Made by a program: the position numbers and the translations under genes | From: Priapulus caudatus | Taxonomy: Eukaryota > Priapulida > Priapulimorpha > Priapulimorphida > Priapulidae | Direction: 5' to 3' | Assembly: GCF_000485595.1 (NCBI RefSeq) | Contig: NW_014577653.1 | Coordinates: 153,116-184,539 of the forward strand | DNA length: 31,424 bases | Notes under the pieces: generated by a model | The model's input: only the letters and a program-made list of their open reading frames with translations | Database searches by the model: none | What the model was told of the DNA's origin: nothing | Shown here: one piece after another, positions 1 through 12,683 of the stretch | How the letters are laid out: each line of letters opens with the position of its first letter | How positions within the stretch are numbered: the first letter of the stretch is position 1

Positions 1-639
1 CACACCCGCTTCACCGGCAGCGGTTTAAAACTGTAAACAACTGATTTTTGGACTGCGGATTTCAATTAGACATTTCTTAGTAACCAGCAGTGATATTGGA
101 CAAACTAATACGCGTTTGGCTATAAGGTAATGTACTTATTAACTACACAAGGTGCCAGTTACTCTAGCATTCGTCAACATTGCATAATCAATGGACCTAT
201 TATTCCTTTAATATTTTTCTGTGTGTGCGCGTGCGTGCGTGAGTGCGTATGTATATACATATATACTGGAACTATAGGCACATTTGGGCAAGAGAATAAT
301 AATTGGAGAAACTTCTAGAACCCGTAACCCTGATAATGATGTATTCTTCGCATGTACTGCATGCCTTACATGCCTGAGTTACACTGTTAGTACAGACATA
401 TTAGTCATCCTTCAAGGGCCGAAAATGTCCATCTACAAGAAGCACAATAATCAGGGCAGTCAATTCCTAGAAGTGGCTAAATTTCATTACTCAACTGTGT
501 AATGATGAGCGACGGGCACAGATCCTGATCAACGTCCATAGTGTGGTAGGGGTGGGTCTGAGACAAGGCTTTCACGGATAAGTGACCAAAGAAATCACGT
601 TAGCGATATTTACGATTATTAGCTAAGCTTATTTTTTAA
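1..639. other. Intron of the Slac2-like gene, no gene seen
   Basis: AT-rich sequence with a short GTGTGCGCGTGCG run at about 218-250. No exon with plausible borders was found on either strand. Confidence 0.6.
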
Positions 640-704
640 TTTTGCTCCAAAATCTAGGGGGGCAGCTTGCCCCCCCCCCACCCCCACAGGCTACAGCCCT
701 GATA
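640..704. mobile_element. Solo terminus of the hAT-like GGGCCGTAGCC family
   Basis: TTTTGCTCCAAAATCTAGGG followed by a C-run and AGGCTACAGCCCTG resembles one end of the element at 11100-11365 in reverse orientation. The other end was not found. Confidence 0.5.
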
Positions 705-741
705 ATACTGGTAATAGTCTTACATTAGTTGATTAGTTTAC

Positions 742-933
742 CTCTGATGTTTAGCATGAAGAATTTGCTGCACTCCCCCATTTCATTGACAGCCACACAC
801 ATATATTCGCCAGCATCCTTAGAACTTGTGTCATATATCTCCAGATAGTGCACGCCTTCATCGCAGTATGTGTGATATTGTTCGCCGTCCAATTCTTTCG
901 TCCCTTCCTCGCTTACTCGGTACCAAAACACAT
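742..933 (-). CDS. MYRIP-like: Slac2-like exon 15 (Ig domain, second half)
   Basis: 192 nt, phase 1 at both ends, residues 612-675. It contains DVFWYR with the core tryptophan (W615) and the [14 protein letters not shown] motif (D651, G653, Y655, C657). With acceptor TTCTGTTGAAG at 934 the Ig alignment has no gap. Another acceptor at 973 would insert 13 residues before the tryptophan. The donor AG|GTAAAC at 741 shows that more exons lie left of the window. Confidence 0.85.
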
Positions 934-3900
934 CTTCAACAGAAGAAAGAATAACAATATCACTGCGTACACCTGTGTTTATATCAACATAAGTATATTA
1001 TAACAAATTATATGTCAGCAATCGTGTTAAAATGCAAGTCTTTTACTTACAACACGATTATAGTCACGTCACATAAATGCCCGCAGGTAAATCAGTTATA
1101 TGATTTATGCCTGGGTATAGTAAGGATAAAATATAGCACCTATAGGCTGTGTTCCTTTCACTCTGGTCTTGAATCGGACTGGCTCCCCCACCTTTATCAA
1201 GCAGTCTCGTGGCTTCATTCTAAATGCAGGGTCTGTTGTTGGCTGAAATATTGCAGAATTTGTGTTGTTCATTTCTTTCAATGAATGTCTGACCTGAAAC
1301 TGGACTGAACCGAAAATCTGAACTTTCATCAGTTAAACAGGCCCAATTGGCCACACAGCTCATGCAAAGGAATGGAATACCTATTTATTTAATTCATATG
1401 TATACAGAGCATATGGTTACAGAGAATGCCCACAGAATATTCAGACTCCCTGCCGTTATACTACATCCAACTTGTCTAAAGTCCAGTGTGTACAGGTGTA
1501 CCCAGTTAGCTAAATAGAAGCTGACCATGGCAATCCTAATTCTAAATTGATCGACTTAAACTGACATATAACTGTGGTGGGGGAGTAGGGCAGGGCTACC
1601 AACCACTAAAGGTACATGATCACCTTTTATATTCCCACCCATGACTGTTGCTAAAGCACCCAGCATTCTCCTTTAGACAGTTAATACACATCAAACGACA
1701 CGACTGCTTGTACATCACACTTGCACTCGCTAGTGATTTTTTAGATCCACTGTCCAGGGTTCCTAAAATCTGGGCCAAGCATTAAACAAAGCCAAGCATA
1801 GATTACAGGTTTAATTTAAATAAGGCATGGCTTTATTTTGTAACAACCAGCTTATAGGTTTATATGATCAGGAGTAGCATAATAGACCCTCCTGATATGA
1901 TATTTTAATATTAATCACAGCCAGGCTGCTATTGTAATTTTCATTAGCTTATTTTAATAGGATTAGCTTATTTAATATCAGTGAGCTGTACAAGAAAATG
2001 CCTTCTGCTTTCATAATCCTGGCTGCTATATATTTACATTTTTATTTGATCATATCAAATTTGTGGGTATACAGCAGTTGCAGCGTGCAAGTGTTGGCAG
2101 ATGGAATTCATTATTAATATTATTAGCAGTAGAAGTAGCAGTAGCAGTAGCATTAGTAGTAACAGTGGCAGTAGCAGTAGCAGTAGCAGTAGCAGTAGCA
2201 GTAGGGGTAGGAGTAGGAGTAGGAGTAGGAGTAGCACTACTGCTACTGCTACTGCTACTGCTACTGCTACTGCCACTGTTACTACTAATGCTACTGCTAC
2301 TGCTACTCCTACCCCTACCAGTAGCAGTAGCAGTAGCAGTAGCAGTAGCAGTAGCAGTAGGGGTAGGAGTAGGAGTAGGAGTAGGAGTAGGAGTAGGAGT
2401 AGGAGTAGGAGTAGGAGTAGGAGTAGGAGTAGGAGTAGGAGTAGGAGTAGGAGTAGGAGTAGAAGTAGCAGTAGGAGTAGGAGTAGGAGTAGGAGTAGGA
2501 GTAGTAGGAGTAGGAGTAGGAGTAGGAGTAGGAGTAGGAGTAGGAGTAGGGTAGGTGTAGCAGTAGGAGTAGGAGTAGCAGTAGGGGTAGGAGTAGCAGT
2601 AGTAGGAGTAGTAGGAGCAGCAGTAGCAGTAGGGGTAGGAGTAGGAGTAGGGGTAGGAGTAGGAGTAGGAGTAGGAGTAGAAGTAGGAGTAGGAGTAGGA
2701 GTAGGAGTAGCAGTAGGGGTAGGAGTAGGAGGAGTAGGAGGAGTAGAAGTAGCAGTAGGGGTAGGAGTAGCAGTAGTAGGAGTAGTAGGATTAGGAGTAG
2801 GAGGAGAAGTAGCAGTAGGAGTAGGAGTAGCAGTAGGAGTAGGAGTAGCAGTAGGAGTAGGAGGAGTAGCAGTAGGAGTAGGAGTAGGAGTAGCAGTAGG
2901 AGTAGGAGTAGCAGTAGGAGTAGGAGGAGTAGCAGTAGGAGTAGGAGTAGGAGTAGCAGTAGGAGTAGGAGTAGCAGTAGGAGTAGGAGGAGTAGCAGTA
3001 GGAGTAGGAGTAGGAGTAGCAGTAGGAGTAGGTGTAGCAGTAGGAGTAGGAGTAATAAGGAATAATTTTGTTTATTTTATAAAATTACCACAATTTTCCA
3101 GAATAAAAACTGATTTTTCTAAAAATATAGAGCAAAAGTAACGAAAAGACAAATGAGAACATGGGCTGACATGTTATCATGGACATCACTGCCTGTTCAG
3201 TGAAGAAGACCCTAGCACAGTGGTTCTTAACCTTTTCAGAGTCATGGACCCTTTTGAGAATCTGGTGAAAGCTACGAACCCCTCCTCAGAAAAATGCACA
3301 TAAGCATATGAACACAAAATTTTGCATACAATGGGGTTCACAGACCCCCTGAAGCCCATCCACAGACCCCACAGGGGTCCATGGACCACAGGTTAAGAAC
3401 CCCTGTTCTAGCACGTGGAAGCTGAACACACCTGTTTAGAGAAGCTGCCATCCTCAAGCATGTCGGTGAACAGAGATGAACTGACAGAAAGTCGTCTTGA
3501 GTCTTCTGAGTGCACTGTACTTGTCTCCAGCGATTCTTTGCTTATCTCTCGTGGCAAGCTAAAAAACAGTATTGCTTATGCATCTCAGGTTTTACCTCTA
3601 ACATCATTTCTTATGGTCTGCGATCAAACTTTCCTGTAACATAATTTCAGGTCGCGAAATTAGCACTGGCCCATCGGCATATGCCGGCAAATTATTTGGA
3701 GGCCCAGTAACATTGGCAAAACACCGGCCCTCCGAGCTGGTGGTTTCAGCCGTGTTAGCGAGTACCTACATTTTTATTTATAGCATTAATGAGCAAATAG
3801 TCTACATAACTATTTTACCTGAAGGATATCATGCCATAATTTATCAACATTTCACAAATTTGAAATCAAGAATACAAACGCTCGCAGGAACGCAATCATT

Positions 3901-6900
3901 TTCGGTTTTTACCTGGCATACGTAACATCCAAGGAACGGTTTGTTTCTTCTGCTTGCATGGCGCGCTGAGCAGCCATTTCTGCGCGCATGTAGTCGACAT
4001 CATCATGATATTCCCCAAATACTCCACTGTTATATACAACATCAATATTATTATTTATTTCATTTTTCTTATAACAAAAACTTTTATACTGCACTCATCA
4101 TCAACCATACTTCACTACACATCCATCATTTATAACATTCAGAACTGACAGAGTAAAACTGTCATTAAAAAGAACCTGTTGCCCATCAGGTTAGAAGAAC
4201 TTCGTACAACCCTGTTGTGTAATTCACTCACCCATAAGTGTCAAGTAGCAGATGGTCTTTATCTTGTCTTCTCACTGCTGTGCGGTCCTGCCGCCAGTGC
4301 TCAAAATTAACAATGTTGTTCTCATGAAACTCCTGTGAGGCTTTTATATCAAAATCAAAAGTTGATTCTATCGCATCCGCTTCTGCCAGCTCAATGATCT
4401 CATCAACGTCCCTAATTGGAAAACAACGTATGAGAAAATCGCATCCTGGCAAACTCATGCCAAGCTGGTTGCCTTTGATGACTACTATTTACGTATGTGT
4501 AAACAGGACTTCACCTTCACTATATGTGTTCCAAATTTTTATCATACAGTTGATTGTATCGAAGCAATAATATAGTCAGAGGCATAATAAAATGTGTTTT
4601 GATACAGTGATGGATTAAACATTAAAATATACATTAGTGTAACAGTAAATATTAAATAAGTAACCTGTCTCCAATTCTTGGCTTCACTATGTCCATCTGT
4701 TCAGGGACATACATGTACACCGACTCCTCCAGGTCTCGTGCAACTTTGTACTCCATGCCTTTTCTTGTCGTGTATGAAGTGAGAAGATTCTGCTCATTCT
4801 TAAAGTACCAGTTTTCTATAGCTTCCTGATCGTCTAACCCAAGTGTTATTGTGGGCAATTTAACCTAAAACGAGATGTCCACTCACTTTAGTTATTTATC
4901 AAGGCGCCAGGAAGAGAGAGGCAGAGAAATGGGAGAAGTGAGAGAGCCAGCAAGAGAGAAAAAGAGCAAAAGCACATGCACGCATGCATGCAGGCATGCA
5001 CACACGCACGCACACTCACAGGGAGGGAGAGCCAAATAATTTTGAGCATGCACTAAACCACTGATAATTCCACTGCTCTCACTGAAATTATATATCTTCT
5101 ATAACTCTTCTCACATCGAGTGCATTATCCATCCTATGATGGCCTAAATGAGAGTCATACCTTATGATACTGGAGGTGATCGAGCCCCTCCCAGTGTGAA
5201 TCCACTTCATCCTCATTATCCAGTGATGCAATCATGAAGTCATCCCTCGTGCGCTCTACTAAGCTACCATTCTGCATTGACGTCTATAAGAAAAAATATG
5301 TAACTGTCAACCCAGTTATCTTTTTGAGAAAAGATAACTTAGTAAAACTGCAAAGCTTAATCATCTTGCAGTGAAGCAGCATGAAAATTTGTACACCTAA
5401 CACATACCTAACACATACCTAACTTCCTGACTATCAAAAAAGACTATTACTTGTACTTTACTAAGTCTACAAAAATCTCAAATGCTAGTGTTTCTGTTAA
5501 TGATTACGATACATACATATATGCACATCTATAGAAGTTCTTAAAACATTGAAGCCACTGAACTTTAATACTGCAATGACAGTGTTAACACACTTCAAAT
5601 TGATCAATCATAAATAGCATGAAGGTATGGGAATAGATATTAAATAATGTTCAACTTTAATTATCCCTAAAAGCAAGCAATATTATACTAACACTTTCAC
5701 CAAGAGCAATGGAATGAGATGACCTCTTGCCCAGATCTCTGCCAACTTCCTCAGTGACATTAGTAGTTTGCAACTGTTCCATGCGCTTATCTTCATGAAC
5801 TTTCTCTGCTTGCTGCAGCTGATAGTCATAGACAACCTGACAAAATTATCATACCATCAGGCATAAAGCTGATAAATCCTCTTGAGTCATGTATGCAAGC
5901 ATAATACAGAACACACTCAATGACAATAACTTCAAAACAGGGACCTAAACTCAAGAGGACTTCATTTGCATAGTGGTCACTGAGTTGTAGAGTTGTTTAA
6001 ATAAACTAGGCTGATAAGTCTAATACCCCATACAGACTGCAAAATGTTATCCTACATCAAACTAGTCTGAGCCACGCCCGGGCCAGGCGTGCTAAATCAC
6101 AGTATACAGACACAAAATGCTGAACCAGGCTAAGTTAGCACGGGTTGACTGCGCATGCTCAGTTTAGCTTGTTGCGTCACTCAGCAGACAGTTACTGTAC
6201 TTTTATGTGACCCAAACAAGGCTATGTGCATGCCTATATCGAAATTTAGCTAAATTTAACTAGCGCGTATTTAGCGCAGGGTAACGCGTACACACTGCAA
6301 TGGTTTAGCATTATCATCACATATTAATTGACATTGTGTATGGTGTACTGGCATTTTGCCTTTCCTTACAGATATATACACAAGTGCATCAAATGAAAGA
6401 GTTATTACAAACTGTCTGGTGTGTGTGTGTCACAATTTGACTGTGCGTAATCAAGTTGAGTGTCAGACAGCTGGTTGGTGATAGGATGTATATGGTATAC
6501 TAAATATGGTTGAATGAGAATCACGATCATTAATAATTGCCCTCAGCACTGATTCGAATCCATCTAATTAATATTACCTGTGCAATATAACACGTTTGAT
6601 GTAAGAGTTTATATATTACTAAGTTTCATTAGTTTCATTCAGTAATTACAGACATACTGAAGACTCATGAGAGTTAAACATAACCACTAAAAGCATCATG
6701 GCCCAGGATCAAAGAGAGTTCCAAACCTCAAAGAAAGCTGAACTGGAATCCTTGGGAAAGCTGATTTTCATGAGCATCACACGTTTTTCACAATTTCATT
6801 GTTTGAAAGTTTTAGATCTGACCAGAGATGCCAACACGTATTTGAAGCAATCTGTAGTTTCTGGCCATCAAATTAGTAGTTCGAGGGTCACGTAGTGACC

Positions 6901-8085
6901 CGAGTTTGCTAGGGGAGTCCGGCATGCCCCCCGGAAAATTTGTTGATTCTGAGATGCCATTTCCTGCATTCTGAGGGTCAAAAATGACAATAATTATTTT
7001 ATTTTATTTTTCGATCACAGTGAAATTCGTAGTTTGATACAAACTGGTAGTAGTGGTGCAAAAGAAATAGAAATTCGTATAAAATACGAATAAATCGTAG
7101 TGGTTGGCATCTCTGTCTGACTAATACTGAGAGACAGCGTCATGTAACACCAGATTTTGCATTAAAATTAAATTTGAATTGTACCTTATTGATGATAGCA
7201 GATGCTAACAAGTCCTCATATACCTGCAGTGCATTTGCTGAGTTCTCATCACAGACTTCCCTATCCTGTTAAAGCCCATTGCACTAATTAAAATCATAGA
7301 TATAATCTTGTTAAACATCACAGCACAGTATTAATTAAAAGCATAGACCTCTCCATCCTTTTACAGACCACACCAATCACAGAGCACACTATTCCTCATT
7401 TGTCTAGTTTAACTGATCTTAATCACATCATGCAAATATCTTTCACTAGAATAATTAACTCACCTCGAATACTGATAAGCTAGACACCTCGTCGACAATC
7501 TGGTGAATGACTTTCCTCACAAGCACATGACTTTGCATGGGATCATTGATATTAGGTACACCACCATCTGGACAACAAATAACGCTCAGCAAGCTAGTAT
7601 AAAAAACTTACTTTACCGCAAAAACGAGCTGTGCACTTACACATCACACTTACCTTTCTAGACACTTTTAGCTGTGGCATATTAATTTACAACACCACCA
7701 TCAATTTGTGGTTGTCTGGCGATTTTTTCTCGTCACAACGCACATCATCTTGCACAATAATTTTAAGCAAGATGCATAAATTTCATTTGATGGTGAGAAT
7801 TTTTGATGTTTTAATAATTGACTGAGTTCAACCAAAAGTCAGCTGCAGATTAAATATTCTAAAAATGTATTATGCATTATCACAGAACTTTTCATATTTC
7901 AGCAAGAATACCTTATAACCTTACAATATAAGATATATTGGCCAAATTTCCTCCCGTTTCTGTTTTGATCATGGCTTCTCCATAAGGCACGCACGCATGC
8001 ATGCACGCACACACACGTCATGCACACACATGCACACGCACGCACGAATGCATGCACGCACGCACGAACGCACGCTCGCACGCAT

Positions 8086-8136
<51 letters not shown>

Positions 8137-10679
8137 CACACACACATATACATTACATATATATGTATATATATATATTGTAGGAGAATAAATAAACATA
8201 GAAACGCACACACACACAAAAGCATACAGGCATACATTTCTGCCATTCCTTGTAATGTTACTGAATATAATTGGATAACTCATGCACTTACGTACCACTG
8301 ATAATGGATCGCAGGCATACAGTTAGCTGTATCAAAGCATTTCTCAGGCTATCAAAGTAGGTTTCTACGAACTTATCATCTGTGAAAGTTACAGCCCACA
8401 CCTATGTTAGCAACGTTAATGGATCAATACATATAGGTACATGTGCATGTGAATTACATCTCTTTGCAAACATAATGTGCAAACGTGTTAATGGGTTAGT
8501 CTGCAATGCCCATGCAACAATACTGAGATAAATACAAATTAACACCAAGTTCAAACACAACAGTTTATATGGGTACGCACCATCCTAGCGTCACTATACT
8601 AGCATACTTACACTGTTCATTGTGATACATCTGTCCTATTGGTGCAGAGTTAAGACCCTTGCCAACAACATTTTCGACTAGGTTTTCTGTATGCTCCCGT
8701 AACTCTATCTCTACTTCGTCCAGACTGTCACTGTCACCTGGTTGAAATTTCAGATGTGTTGTTAATAGCCACAAAGATACATAGCCATGAAAGGTTGTTT
8801 ATAAAGATTTAAAATATTAGGATGCGGATTCAGAAGTGACTCATAACTAGCTCTTGGTATAACGTTAAAGGGATAGTAGACTCTAGGATTTTACTGCATA
8901 CAACTGTACTTACTGTATAACAAATCGTCTATACCCACACGTATTTGTTACCAGATACCTAATTTAATTGTCATAATGAATTACACATCAACGCTACAAA
9001 ATTTGAACGGCGCCATGACACCCGCGACCGTGCTGCCACCCTGAAAAAGTTGCGTATTTGCCAATTTATTTTGCACGTTACAGACCAAGGGCTAATCACA
9101 AAGGTACAATTATATTCATACCTAAATGCTATTTAACTGAACGATGTTCATTTTAGGACAAATTTATCCATAATATAACTGAAACTATATGTCGTTTATA
9201 AGATATTACAATCCTTTTGCTTTTAAATTAATAAATAAAGAACACGCCTCGAGTCCTGTAGCCCTTGGCTGAAAAGGTGTTTTGCGCAACTTATCGAGAT
9301 CGGCGCTTTGAGTGGCGCCACTGTTGTTGTAATCAAACTGTAGTCGTTAGTTTTAAAACGTTTTTTAATAATATTTCTAATGGTGATTGAACCATGAACT
9401 TTTTCTGTAGGCCTAATTTTAACCTAAATTAACTGAAATAACCCTAGAACCTAGAGTAAACGATCCCTTTAAATAAATCATCTATAAAAAAAATGAGAAA
9501 CACACGTACCATCACTGCATATGCTCTGATTTTGCAGCTGGGATGCGACCTTGGCACTGCCAAATTGTCTGAAGCGGTGTTAAAGTTGATGTGGAACCAA
9601 TCACAGCATGCTAACGTCAGGTCCCTGCAACAAGGTACATGCAGCTCTTTTTATTTCCCTCTACTATTTTCACAGAACAGAATTTTTGGTAAAATTTCAA
9701 ATATTAACCATGCTCAATTAAAAACTATTTGCGATGTTTTCTCCAATAACTATGTAACAACCATGTGTTTTTATGTGACAACAGTTAGATTATGGGGGGG
9801 GGGGAGTATTTTATATAATGGCAACTATATGGCAATGACTGAGAACTATTCAAATAGGTTTTGATCTTCTTTTTTAATCAGAGTGAGTAATCACCAGCTA
9901 AGGTGAGTAACTAGAGGTAGCTCACGCGCCTTGATCCACACATAATACATAGTTTAGAATGAGCGTTCCACAAGCAACTTTGAACTAGCATACGGGGAGC
10001 CAAGGGAGAGTGAGTAGCTATATGAAGTTAATTATACCCTCCCCTTAACTAAAACCAGATAAGAATACAAGATGCCCAATTAATCCGCAACGGGTTTGAA
10101 AATTCCCTACTAGTTACAAGCACCCACGCTACCTGATTACATGCGATCAACAACTGCGCACTATCATTTTTCAGACATCAAGAGGCTTCAGATAATTTTT
10201 ATTGTGCATTCACGAATTCTTATCTGGTTTCACGCTGAAACTATATTTAAGAAACACTGTAAAATTGTTGCCTTGCTGAACTTAGCCACTTAGCCACATA
10301 ATTTCAATGTTAATAAAGCAACAGTCTAAACAATAAAAGAAAATGTCTTTTTGAGTAGGTATGTACATACGCTGCCGTTCGCAGACATTGCACACCCATG
10401 CCTGGTCAAGCTTGTCCCACGTGAAACACTCTTTGCACACATAGTAACTGCACTGGATGCACAGTTTTTTCTCCAGAAAAAAATGAGAATGTTGAACAGC
10501 AATGGATGCAGTGGCTCTCCTTGAATGTCCCTTCTACCAAAGTATGCATGCTTCTGGATTTTCTGCTTCAAACTCAATTCCATCTGACTGCAATGAGAAT
10601 AAATGGAGAATCAATACATACACACGCGAGCCGCGCACGCACGCACGGCACGCACGCACGCACGCACACACACACACCA

Positions 10680-10724
<45 letters not shown>

Positions 10725-12627
10725 GCACACGCATACACGCACGCATTCCACACATACATACGATTCCAACCGTTCCTCAAGCTGTTACTTACCTCACGTT
10801 TATTCATAAACTGCTATAGTGATATTATGACAATAAAAAACTTGGCTTCCATACAATTTACTTAAATTTATGCAATTACCAATTATTTATATTATATATT
10901 ATGTTACCTGTTAAAAATAACTGATATGTTGTGACTACATGATAACATTCTTGCATGAATAATAATGAGAATAGTAGTAATTAAATAATATGTCGTCAAC
11001 AACAATAATAATGATGAATTTATGTCCAAAAATAACATAACCTATACACAAGCAAAACAGTATGCTATAAAAGATTATATCCTGTTACGTTGGCATGATC
11101 AGGGCCGTAGCCTGCGGGGGGGGGGCTAGATTTCGGAGCAAAATTAAAAAAATAAATTGTTCTACTAAAAAAGAATTGTCGTAGTCAGTGTGAAGGCTGT
11201 GCATGTACTCAAAAGTGCCTCAAATACCATCTCCTGCGATCTACATTTTCAACATTTTCTGTGGGAAGACCCCCAGACCCCCCACCTGTTTCTCACCCCC
11301 TCATTGAAATCCAGGATCCGCCACTGCCCCCCCCCGCCCAGGAATTTGCTCAGCCTACGGCCCTGATGATTGCGAGTAAACATAAATGCATGGCTACAAT
11401 TCTCGAATCCGAACATCCCTGCATACCCACATGACAGATATACTTGGCCCCGCGGTGAGCAGCCTATATTATCACGTGCATTGTAACACAGGTAGCGACT
11501 TGCGACTGCCTTCGGGAGTATGCCAAGCCCACTTTTTAGTTGTTCGTGCACATTTCAGCAATTGTTGACTTATGGCGGCTGACTTAAGTGTGCACGCCCT
11601 ATTAGACACTGCACATATTATACTAACATACGCGTATACAAAGGAACACACGCACGCATGCACGCACGCACGCACACATTACAATCCTCAAACGTTTATA
11701 GGAATCTATGGTACCGATAATTTGTAATAACAGACTTTCTTCAATTGATGATTTTATTGAATTATTCCTTATAGATAGTGGTCCTTATGTATAAGTGACC
11801 TTCATCTTTGTTGCACTTGCGTTAATTTTCTTCACAGTTCAACCAATATTGAATTAACCTGGTTGGATGGGAATATTGTGAAGACAGTTCCACTTTTTCT
11901 AGTGGTGTGGGAATTATAGTTGCACAGATTTCACACAGGGGGTTTCTTCTGAAATCCACGATGATCAATAAAAAAGATCACACTATATTTTTGGAGTTGA
12001 ATCCGCAATCGGGCGGGGCCTCTACTTATAGTTCTGCTGCTATCCAGCATGAGCAATAATGGTGCGTGCTTAGAGAAAACCAAAGCAAAAAGTAATCACT
12101 CCGAGTCGAGAAGGACTCACTTACCTCAATCGCTTTTTATCTCTCTCTCTCAGGTCGAAATCCTTTTGTATGACCGCAAGAATAGTCTCACATTCATCTT
12201 GTTTAAGTGGTGCCAGGTTCAGCTTGCGACCCATGACTACAGAATAATTTCTTTTCAGCGATGTGGATCAACTTGTGTCCTAACATACGCCTACAGAAAG
12301 AGAGAGAAACAATTAAACGTAGTTATACTCATATTTGATGCATCTACCACATCTATAATGTAAATCGATTATATTGTATATACATTTAGTTATATGTCAT
12401 AGTGTTAGTATCGACTGCAACACAATGTCCTATCCTGCAACAAATGCGATGTATCGGTTAAATATAATTACATAATTATAATGATTGATGCTAGATTTGA
12501 AAATAGTTGATCATGTATATATATATATATTATACACGCACAAGTCGCACATGTTCATCATATTATATACCAATATTAAATAAATTATATAATATATTAT
12601 ATATATCAGAAGTAGATAATAGGAAAT

Positions 12628-12683
<56 letters not shown>

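Noticed and set aside
961-972. Acceptor at 973 as the start of exon 15
   Set aside because: It is in phase but would add 13 residues between the C strand and the core tryptophan of the Ig fold; the acceptor at 934 gives a gap-free Ig alignment. It remains possible as an alternative site.
2063-3141. Long open frames giving RS-, VG- or LL-repeat proteins, one resembling an SR splicing factor
   Set aside because: They arise from the GTAGCA/GTAGGA microsatellite in an intron; all frames are open and there is no non-repetitive coding context.
6545-6570. Possible tRNA B-box (GATTCGAATCC)
   Set aside because: No A-box or cloverleaf could be folded upstream of it.
7899-8301. Cys/Val/Arg- and His/Thr-rich frames
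   Set aside because: Artefacts of the CGCA tetranucleotide tract in intron 5.
9493-9864. Plus-strand 123-codon frame
   Set aside because: It is antisense to Slac2-like exon 3, whose minus-strand reading has family motifs and splice sites.
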